This document shows, piece after piece, positions 14,985 to 20,614 of a DNA stretch of 20,614 bases. Both the position numbers and the translations under genes were made by a program. Each line of letters starts with the position of its first letter. Position 1 is the stretch's first letter. A model generated the notes under the pieces. That model saw only the letters and a program-made list of their open reading frames with translations. It ran no database searches and was not told the DNA's origin. This DNA comes from JAKSCF01 sp028279945 (GTDB lineage: Bacteria > Bacillota > Clostridia > Peptostreptococcales > JAAYPU01), in NCBI GenBank assembly GCA_028279945.1, contig JANQMT010000012.1, forward strand, positions 1-20,614, read 5' to 3'.

Positions 14985-16268
14985 TTAAAATCCAAATAGT
15001 TTGGGTAGGGTAAGCGATATCGCCGGGATATAAGTTATAATCAATAATGTTGATATCATAACAATCAGCCATGGAATAATTGCTCTTGAGATTCTTTCAA
15101 TGCTTATATCCGCTATACCACACGTTACGAAAAGATTTACGCCTAGTGGCGGTGTCATAAACCCAATGGCTAAGTTAACCACCATAATAATTCCAAAATG
15201 TACCGGGTCAACACCTATCTCTAACACGACAGGTAACAATATAGGCGCTAGAATAATAACTGCTGCTAGTGTTTCCATAAAGCATCCTACAAACAGTAAT
15301 AACACATTTATTAATAATAAAACGACTATTTTACTATCTGAAAATCCAATAATAGCACCAGCTAGCTTGGTTGGTATTTGCTCTATGGTTAATATTCGTC
15401 CAAAGGTTGTTGCTGTTCCAACAATAATTAATACGGTTGCTGTGGTTAAAGCTGCATTAACAATAACATCAGGCAGTGCTTTAAATTTTAAATCTTTATA
15501 TATAAATGTACCAACGATAAACCCATATATTACTGCAACCGCTGCTGCTTCCGTCGGCGTAAAAACACCACCATATATGCCTCCTAGAATAATTACAGGA
15601 ACAAACATTGCCCACTTAGCATCATTTAATGCCGATAATATTTCTTTAGCGGAATATACTTCGTTAATGCCTTTGTAACCTTCTTTTTTAGAAGTAAAGT
15701 AACTATAGAGTATTAACGCTATGCCTACTAATATCCCAGGTATTAATCCGGCAATAAACATTGTACTAATAGAAACACCTGTTGACACACCATAAATCAC
15801 CATAGGAATACTAGGGGGTATCATAACACCAATACTTCCGGAAGTAGCTATTAATCCTGAAGTAAATCCTTTTTTATATCCTCTTTTAATCATTTCCGGC
15901 ACTATTATACCGCCAATTGCCGCAACCGTAGCAGGTCCGGACCCTGAGATGGCTGCAAAAAACATGCATGCCACAACCGTAACGATTGCAAGGCCTCCGG
16001 TATATCTTCCAAATATCATATTCCCAACTTTTAATAATCTTTCAGAGATGCCTCCTTTGCCCATTAATTCTCCCGCAAGAATAAAAAAAGGAACAGCCAT
16101 TAGTGGAAATGAATTAACCGAAGTTGTTAAGCTCTGTGCTAAATATGATAATTCTACTTGGCCTGAATAAATAATAGTTACTAGAGAAGCCATTCCTAGT
16201 GCAATACCTATAGGCGTATTAAATATTAAAAATAACAAAAAACTACCAAAAAGAACTACTGTAACCAT
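14985..16268 (-). CDS. dctM: TRAP transporter large permease (DctM)
   Basis: Large integral-membrane subunit of a tripartite ATP-independent periplasmic transporter, 427 residues, about twelve hydrophobic segments. Family stretches include FLIFNTPIGIALGMASL, SFPLMAVPFFILAGELMGKGGISERLL, FFAAISGSGPATVAAIGGIIVPEM, GVMIPPSIPMVIYG, FTPTEAAAVAVIYG and GFMTPPLGVNLF. It uses a sodium gradient to move an organic anion delivered by the binding protein. An in-frame ATG at 16289 overlaps the dctQ stop, but the ATG at 16268 has AAAGGAG six bases upstream and gives the usual N-terminus, so I chose it. It is placed between E1 and E2 genes, which suggests the cargo is the complex's substrate or a precursor. 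Confidence 0.93.
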   Translation of the reverse strand: MVTVVLFGSFLLFLIFNTPIGIALGMASLVTIIYSGQVELSYLAQSLTTSVNSFPLMAVPFFILAGELMGKGGISERLLKVGNMIFGRYTGGLAIVTVVACMFFAAISGSGPATVAAIGGIIVPEMIKRGYKKGFTSGLIATSGSIGVMIPPSIPMVIYGVSTGVSISTMFIAGLIPGILVGIALILYSYFTSKKEGYKGINEVYSAKEILSALNDAKWAMFVPVIILGGIYGGVFTPTEAAAVAVIYGFIVGTFIYKDLKFKALPDVIVNAALTTATVLIIVGTATTFGRILTIEQIPTKLAGAIIGFSDSKIVVLLLINVLLLFVGCFMETLAAVIILAPILLPVVLEIGVDPVHFGIIMVVNLAIGFMTPPLGVNLFVTCGIADISIERISRAIIPWLIVMISTLLIITYIPAISLTLPKLFGF

Positions 16269-16285
16269 ATTAAGCTCCTTTTCTA

Positions 16286-16759
16286 TCATCGTATTTCTTT
16301 AACTTTACAAACAATACTTTGTATTAATCTAATGCCAACTAGTGCAAATCCAATAGGAACAGCTTGATAAATATATCCCATAGATATACCTGTACCAGGT
16401 GATATTTGACCAAGTTTTAAAATAAGCATAGCAACTTTTTCAGATTGCAAAATAATAATGATTGTAAATACTAAAAAAATTAAATCCGATACGATATATA
16501 GATATTTCCTAATCTTGTTGGGAAATATCTTGACAGCTGCATCGATTTTTATATGCTTTTTCATTTTAACACCATAGCTTATTCCAATATATACCATCCA
16601 TATAAACATATATCTTGCAATTTCTTCCGACCAGCTTAGAGATGACTTCATCACATATCTCATAAAAACTTGAACGCCAATAATTAAACTCATACCTGAA
16701 AGTAATATGATTAAAATAATTTTTTCAATATATTCATTTAAATATTGAATGATTTTCAT
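16286..16759 (-). CDS. dctQ: TRAP transporter small permease (DctQ)
   Basis: Small membrane subunit of the TRAP transporter, 157 residues with four predicted helices (about 12-33, 47-66, 86-107, 124-145). Typical DctQ features are QVFMRYVMKSSLSWSEEIARYMFIWMVYIG near the first helices and KMKKHIKIDA in the loop, which contacts the DctM subunit. It lies directly upstream of dctM with translational coupling likely, and 110 bases downstream of dctP with a stem-loop in between. The start ATG has AAGGAG upstream. The cargo cannot be read from this subunit. Confidence 0.9.
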   Translation of the reverse strand: MKIIQYLNEYIEKIILIILLSGMSLIIGVQVFMRYVMKSSLSWSEEIARYMFIWMVYIGISYGVKMKKHIKIDAAVKIFPNKIRKYLYIVSDLIFLVFTIIIILQSEKVAMLILKLGQISPGTGISMGYIYQAVPIGFALVGIRLIQSIVCKVKEIR

Positions 16760-16830
16760 AATATAACTCCTTAAAAGTCATGTTTGTATTTACGTATATA
16801 GACATTAATCACAAATAGGGTGTATTTATA

Positions 16831-16858
16831 GAACAAGTAAGCAAAAGCTTACTTGTTC
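16831..16858 (-). promoter_or_regulatory. stem-loop between dctP and dctQ
   Basis: A perfect 12-bp stem, GAACAAGTAAGC (16831-16842) with its complement (16847-16858), closes a 4-base loop just after the dctP stop codon. On the minus strand it is followed by a mixed sequence, not a U-run, so it is not a standard terminator. Its position fits an mRNA-stabilising or attenuating hairpin that keeps binding protein in excess over the permease. Confidence 0.6.
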
Positions 16859-16869
16859 ATATTAATATA

Positions 16870-17904
16870 TTATTTTGTAGCGTTTACAAACAAATCCACC
16901 ATTTCACTTCCTGCTTTTTCTTTTACTTGATCAAATAATGGTGTTAATTTATTTTTAAAAGCTGCCTTTTCTTCATCTGTTAATTCAATCACTTCTACAC
17001 CTGCTTCTTTAATAGCCTGTTCAGACTCAACATCTTTTTGCTTAGCCAATTCTCTTTGATAGTCTGTTGCTTCTTTTATGGATGCGTCAATAATTTCTTT
17101 ATTTTCATCTGATAGATTTGCATAGAACTCATTATTCATGATAATAACATAAGGCGTGTATATATGCTGAGTTTTAGAAATGTAGTCCTGTACCTCATAA
17201 AATTTAACTGAGTAAATGAGTTCAAATGGGTTCTCCTGACCATCTACCGTTTTTTGCTGTAATGCTGTAAACAATTCTCCAAAAGCCATAGGTGTTGGAT
17301 TAGCACCCAACAGTGTCCACGCTGCTAAATGTAATTCATTTTCCATCGTCCTAATTTTTAAACCATTTAAATCTTCCGGTGTTTTTACAGGTGTCTTACT
17401 ATTGGTAAGGTTTCTAAAGCCATTTTCCATAAATGCCAGACCTTTAATATTATATTCTTCAAATGTTTTTAATAGCTCTTGTCCGGCATTTCCGTCTAAA
17501 ACACTATATACTTGTTGCCTATCTTTAAAAAGGAATGGAATATCTAATACAAAAAAGTTTTTATTAAAAGAAGCCAATGGTGCAGAAGATGGGGAGCTCA
17601 TTGTTACGTTTCCCATTTGAAGCGCTTCAATTAATTCACGATCTCCACCCAGTTGTCCATTAGGATAAATTTCAACTTCAATATTTCCATTTGATTTCGC
17701 TTCAACTAACTCTTGAAATTTCAACCACCCTTCATGTATAGCGTTACTTTCCGGGTTACCATGACCAACTTTAATCATTATTTTTTCGTCTACATTGACA
17801 TCTTCCTCTACTGCGTCCGTATTATTTCCGCCACATGCAGTCATCATAGTTAAAATCAACACCAAACTTAAAATAACAGCAATCATTCTATTCATTGTTT
17901 TCAT
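16870..17904 (-). CDS. dctP: TRAP transporter substrate-binding lipoprotein (DctP)
   Basis: Extracytoplasmic substrate-binding subunit of the TRAP transporter, 344 residues. The N-terminus is a lipoprotein signal ending in MMTAC (cleavage before the Cys, then GGNN). The mature part has the DctP pattern: VGHGNPESNAIHEGWLKF, IYPNGQLGGDRELIEALQMG, LNGLKIRTMEN with the arginine that usually pairs with a carboxylate, and TVDGQENPFELIY. The DGQENP motif is common in carboxylate-binding members. The cargo is therefore probably an organic acid, identity unknown. A GTG at 17916 could add four residues, but GGAGGGG five bases before the ATG at 17904 decides the start. It is 41 bases after the E1 beta gene. 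Confidence 0.92.
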   Translation of the reverse strand: MKTMNRMIAVILSLVLILTMMTACGGNNTDAVEEDVNVDEKIMIKVGHGNPESNAIHEGWLKFQELVEAKSNGNIEVEIYPNGQLGGDRELIEALQMGNVTMSSPSSAPLASFNKNFFVLDIPFLFKDRQQVYSVLDGNAGQELLKTFEEYNIKGLAFMENGFRNLTNSKTPVKTPEDLNGLKIRTMENELHLAAWTLLGANPTPMAFGELFTALQQKTVDGQENPFELIYSVKFYEVQDYISKTQHIYTPYVIIMNNEFYANLSDENKEIIDASIKEATDYQRELAKQKDVESEQAIKEAGVEVIELTDEEKAAFKNKLTPLFDQVKEKAGSEMVDLFVNATK

Positions 17905-17945
17905 TTTCCCCTCCACTTTTTTAATAATAAATTTTCATTAGATCA

Positions 17946-18920
17946 TCAAACTATTTTCCTAATAGCTTCTTCAATGTCCTCTACCTGAGGTACTACAGCA
18001 TTTTCCAGGTTAAGATTAAAAGGTAGTGGACAATGTCTCGCTCCTAATCTCATGACAGGTGCATCTAAATAATCAAATGCTTCTTCCATGATAGCAGCAG
18101 CTACTTCAGCCCCCCAACCTGCTATTTTATGTGCTTCGTGAACTACTAAAAGTTTCCCTGTTCTCTTAATTGAATTGATTATGGTATCTTTGTCAAAAGG
18201 CACTAATGTTCTCGGGTCAATAATTTCTACACTTATTCCCTCCTTTTCTAACTTTTTAGCAACTTCAAGCGTTTTATTTAAATAATATAAGTTTGTTACG
18301 ACAGTAACATCGCTCCCCTTTTTAACAACATTTGCCTTTCCAAAAGGTATTGAAAATTCAGAATCATCAGGAACTTCACCTTTTGTAGCATATAACGCCT
18401 TATGTTCTATAAATATCACCGGGTCAATATCTCTAATAGCTGTTCTTAAAAGCCCTGCAGCGTCAGCAGGTGTTGACGGCAGTACAACCTTAATACCAGG
18501 CATATGCATAAATATGGTTTCAACACTTTGAGAATGTTGGGCTGCATTTCCCCTTCCAATTCCTTGCTGACCTCTAATAACCATTGGTACTGAGATATTT
18601 CCACCGGTCATATATCTCACTTTAGCCACTTGATTTAATATTTGATCCATGGCGATATAGGTAAAGTCCATATACATTAACTCCACAACAGGTCTCATAC
18701 CGGCTGCAGCAGCTCCAAGACCTGCTCCAACAAATCCGGCTTCAGAAATTGGCGTATTAATGACTCTGTCTTCACCAAATTCGTCCACCAATCCTCTGGT
18801 ACATCCAAAAACCCCACCCAGGACTTTAATATCTTCGCCCATAATAAAAACATTTTTATCTTTTCTCATTTCTTCAGCTAAAGTATCTTTTATAGCCTGC
18901 GCATAAGTTTTAATGGTCAT
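17946..18920 (-). CDS. thiamine-diphosphate dehydrogenase E1 component, beta subunit (acetoin type)
   Basis: Beta subunit of the alpha2beta2 E1 enzyme, 324 residues. It holds the thiamine-activating glutamate, Glu60 in TPISEAGFVGAGLGAA, and a histidine in the AAQHSQS loop (His129). Other marks are MGEDIKVLGGVFG, MDFTYIAMDQILNQ, and the C-terminal transketolase domain with SDVTVVTNLYY, IDPRTLVPFD and GWGAEVAAAI. Together with the alpha subunit it decarboxylates or cleaves a 2-oxo compound and passes the acyl group to lipoyl-E2. The ATG overlaps the alpha subunit stop codon by four bases (ATGA), so the pair is translationally coupled and should be made in equal amounts. The sequence resembles the acetoin dehydrogenase branch as much as pyruvate dehydrogenase; the substrate is not settled. 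Confidence 0.93.
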   Translation of the reverse strand: MTIKTYAQAIKDTLAEEMRKDKNVFIMGEDIKVLGGVFGCTRGLVDEFGEDRVINTPISEAGFVGAGLGAAAAGMRPVVELMYMDFTYIAMDQILNQVAKVRYMTGGNISVPMVIRGQQGIGRGNAAQHSQSVETIFMHMPGIKVVLPSTPADAAGLLRTAIRDIDPVIFIEHKALYATKGEVPDDSEFSIPFGKANVVKKGSDVTVVTNLYYLNKTLEVAKKLEKEGISVEIIDPRTLVPFDKDTIINSIKRTGKLLVVHEAHKIAGWGAEVAAAIMEEAFDYLDAPVMRLGARHCPLPFNLNLENAVVPQVEDIEEAIRKIV

Positions 18921-19888
18921 GATACCCCTCCTTCAGAAAATACATTTTCCATCACTTTATCAGCATCCGGTTCATCACTATTTAGTGCAAAATTTGCCGC
19001 TTCCTCTACATTATTTTGTGATTGCTGTTCTATTTCATTCAGTTCTCTTTCTTCTGCCATATTATTTTCTATTAAATATTTTTTTAATCTTTTTATGGGA
19101 CACTTTTCTTTCCATGCATGTATTTCTTTCTTGGTTCTATATGGCTGTGGATCACCTGTCCAGTGTCCCATCCATCTATAAGTTTTTAGTTCTATCAGGG
19201 TGGGGCCTTTACCATTTCTAGCTCTTTTCACCGCTTCCTGTATAACTTTATCCATTGTAAGGACATCATTTCCATCTAACGTATGTCCCGGAATATCATA
19301 GGATTTTGCTCTTACTGAAATATCTTCAACCGATGTGCTTTCTCTTTGAGGAACTGAAATACCGAATCCGTTATTCTCACATACAAATATGACCGGGAGC
19401 TTCCAAAGAGCAGCCATATTAATGGATTCATGAAAAGTCCCTTGATTTGAAGCACCGTCGCCAAAAAATGTCACTGCTACTTGATTGGTCCCCTTCATCT
19501 TTGCTGCAAGCGCTCCCCCTACAGCAATGGGAATGCCCCCGCCTACAATGGCATTTGCTCCCAAATTGCCTTTTGAAAAATCTGCTATGTGCATGGATCC
19601 GCCTCTGCCTTTACAGTATCCTGTTTCTTTTCCCATTAACTCTGCCATAGCTTTTCCCAAATCTGCACCTTTTGCTATACAATGACCATGCCCTCTATGA
19701 GTACTTGTGATATAGTCACTATCGTTTAAATGGGAGCATATTGTTGCTGCACCCGCTTCCTGTCCTATGTATAAATGAACAGATCCTCTCAGCTTATTTT
19801 CTTCAAAAAATTTAAGAGCTTTTTCTTCAAATTTTCTAATGTCATTCATGGTTTTATAAATATTCAACAACCTATTTTTTTCTAACAT
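18917..19888 (-). CDS. thiamine-diphosphate dehydrogenase E1 component, alpha subunit (acetoin type)
   Basis: Alpha subunit of E1, 323 residues, binding thiamine diphosphate. The cofactor motif is GDGASNQGTFHESINMAA with GDG at 143-145 and the closing NNG at 172-174. Active-site THRGHGH lies at 63-69, and LKTYRWMGHWTGDPQPYR carries the GHxxGDP pattern that I associate with the acetoin dehydrogenase (AcoA) branch rather than housekeeping pyruvate dehydrogenase. An upstream ATG at 19930 would extend the protein by 14 residues through a ribosome binding site; GGAGG seven bases before the ATG at 19888 makes the latter the likely start. It is first in the operon, 171 bases after the GntR gene, behind two operator-like palindromes. 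True acetoin use is possible, but the TRAP transporter next to it suggests an acid. Confidence 0.92.
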   Translation of the reverse strand: MLEKNRLLNIYKTMNDIRKFEEKALKFFEENKLRGSVHLYIGQEAGAATICSHLNDSDYITSTHRGHGHCIAKGADLGKAMAELMGKETGYCKGRGGSMHIADFSKGNLGANAIVGGGIPIAVGGALAAKMKGTNQVAVTFFGDGASNQGTFHESINMAALWKLPVIFVCENNGFGISVPQRESTSVEDISVRAKSYDIPGHTLDGNDVLTMDKVIQEAVKRARNGKGPTLIELKTYRWMGHWTGDPQPYRTKKEIHAWKEKCPIKRLKKYLIENNMAEERELNEIEQQSQNNVEEAANFALNSDEPDADKVMENVFSEGGVS

Positions 19889-19965
19889 TACGCCACCTCC
19901 ATATGATTTTAAATAATCGTAATATTGCACTGATTTTTAATAGTATGAAATTTCAAAATAATCTT

Positions 19966-20026
19966 TCGGACTATTGGATGAACCAATTTTGTAAAAAAAA
20001 TAAAAGAATCACTATCGGACTATTGG
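19966..20026. repeat. 12-bp direct repeat, period 49, containing operator half-sites
   Basis: TCGGACTATTGG occurs at 19966-19977 and again at 20015-20026, in a gap otherwise without coding sequence. Each copy runs into the left arm of an ATTGG-N5-CCAAT palindrome. The extra shared bases TCGGACT beyond the palindrome suggest duplication of a whole site rather than chance. Confidence 0.65.
19973..19987. promoter_or_regulatory. operator-like palindrome 1 for the GntR/FCD regulator
   Basis: ATTGG-ATGAA-CCAAT, a perfect 5-bp inverted repeat around five bases. TTGG-type half-sites separated by a short core are common in FCD-subfamily GntR operators. On the minus strand it overlaps TTGGTT, a possible weak -35 box with GATTAT 17 bases beyond, so binding could block the promoter of the E1 alpha operon. 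Confidence 0.6.
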
Positions 20027-20036
20027 CTGGTCCAAT
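20022..20036. promoter_or_regulatory. operator-like palindrome 2 for the GntR/FCD regulator
   Basis: ATTGG-CTGGT-CCAAT, the same arms as copy 1 with a different core, centre 49 bases away. Two sites between the regulator gene and its probable target operon fit cooperative repression. Confidence 0.6.
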
Positions 20037-20060
20037 TAGGTTAAAAATAATGATATGCCA

Positions 20061-20614
20061 TTATTCTTTATTTATTATATCGATTATGTTTTCTCTGGCT
20101 TTTTTTAAGTGTTTTCTCATTACTATACCAGCTTTTTCTGAATCGCCACTTATTATAGCATTTAATATCTCTTCATGGTCGTCAACCGTTTTACTGGGTT
20201 GTCCGGCAATATTAAGTGTTGCTTCTCTACTTTTGGTTAATGCATCTTTTATTAGATTCATGATCATAGCGTAAATCTTATTATGAGATGCATTTGCTAA
20301 CGCCATATGAAAATCATCATCATATTTTAAACCGTTACTACCTGTTTTAACTGCTTTTTTTGATTCTGCAATAATATCCTTAATTTGTTCAATTTCCTGA
20401 TCATTTGCTCTACATGCAACCAGTTTTGCTACTTCTGTTTCAATAACATCTCTAGCATCTAATGTATCTAGTATCAGCCTATAGTCATCGGAAATCATTT
20501 GTGAAAAAGGTTTAAAAACACTATTTAAATCTACTTCCTTTATAAACGCACCTCCTCCTGGTCTAATCTCTACAAACCCCCTTACTTCAAGAGTCCTATA
20601 GGCTTCGCTGACTG
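20061..20614 (-). CDS. GntR-family transcriptional regulator, FCD subfamily, 5' end outside the window
   Basis: DNA-binding regulator; only the last 184 codons are here (frame begins at 20612). The visible start, VSEAYRTLEVRGFVEIRPGGGAFI, is the recognition helix end and wing of a GntR winged helix. The rest is a helical FCD ligand-binding domain, with metal- or ligand-contact candidates in DDFHMALANASHN (Asp and His) and DDHEEILNAI (His). FCD regulators usually bind a carboxylate and let go of DNA. It lies directly upstream of the E1-TRAP-E2-E3-SDR operon on the same strand, and operator-like palindromes follow it, so local control of that operon is likely. An internal ATG at 20498 is not a real start since the frame and domain continue upstream of it. 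Confidence 0.9.
   Translation of the reverse strand, partial: VSEAYRTLEVRGFVEIRPGGGAFIKEVDLNSVFKPFSQMISDDYRLILDTLDARDVIETEVAKLVACRANDQEIEQIKDIIAESKKAVKTGSNGLKYDDDFHMALANASHNKIYAMIMNLIKDALTKSREATLNIAGQPSKTVDDHEEILNAIISGDSEKAGIVMRKHLKKARENIIDIINKE

Noticed and set aside
15100..15678. Open frame of 192 codons on the plus strand
   Set aside because: Antisense to dctM, whose helices and conserved motifs are intact; no start signals for the opposite frame.
17615..17630. Palindrome TTGAAGCGCTTCAA resembling a catabolite-response element
   Set aside because: It lies inside dctP, encodes a conserved segment (EALQMG), and is two bases shorter than the usual cre consensus.
12150..19888. Housekeeping pyruvate dehydrogenase complex
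   Set aside because: The TRAP genes and SDR in the operon, the adjacent GntR regulator and the GHxxGDP pattern in E1 alpha point to a specialised catabolic complex.
20046..20065. AATAATG/CATTATT hairpin at the end of the GntR gene followed by Ts, as a terminator
   Set aside because: Seven almost all A-T pairs overlapping the stop codon, too weak to call in AT-rich DNA.

Overview
The window is AT-rich with strong AAGGAGG-type ribosome binding sites, frequent GTG/TTG starts, lipoprotein solute-binding proteins and a YesM-type histidine kinase. Together these suggest an anaerobic Bacillota, probably a member of the Clostridia; this is an inference from gene content, not a phylogenetic result. 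Every gene I can support is on the minus strand, so transcription runs from high to low coordinates. No rRNA, tRNA, CRISPR array, insertion sequence or phage gene was seen, and no gene-free stretch exceeds about 260 bases.

Region A (20614 to 11290) begins with a GntR/FCD repressor cut by the window edge. A regulatory gap follows with two copies of the operator-like palindrome ATTGG-N5-CCAAT. Then comes one long operon: E1 alpha and E1 beta of an acetoin-type thiamine-diphosphate dehydrogenase complex, a three-gene TRAP transporter (dctP, dctQ, dctM), the E2 acyltransferase, the E3 dihydrolipoyl dehydrogenase and a short-chain dehydrogenase. It ends at an intrinsic terminator.

Region B (11160 to 8640) holds the two subunits of an AcnX-type (aconitase X) dehydratase and an Asp/Glu racemase / maleate isomerase-fold enzyme, closed by another strong terminator. 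Regions A and B together look like a catabolic module. A carboxylate would enter by TRAP transport, be dehydrated or isomerised (AcnX, racemase-fold enzyme), be oxidised (SDR), and be cleaved to an acyl-CoA by the E1-E2-E3 complex. I could not match this set to a pathway I know, and it is the best candidate for an undescribed system here.

Region C (8617 to 3076) is a four-carbon acid-sugar module. A sigma-54 activator with a PrpR_N sensor domain has its own promoter and terminator. It lies directly upstream of a near-consensus -24/-12 promoter that drives kdgT (permease), a DUF1537 kinase and a PdxA2 dehydrogenase. The kinase and dehydrogenase match the known D-threonate route to dihydroxyacetone phosphate and CO2.

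Region D (3009 to 1) has a sigma-A type promoter, a sugar-type extracellular solute-binding lipoprotein and a YesM-family sensor kinase that runs off the window just before its ATP-binding N box. No permease lies beside the binding protein within the window, so it may serve sensing.
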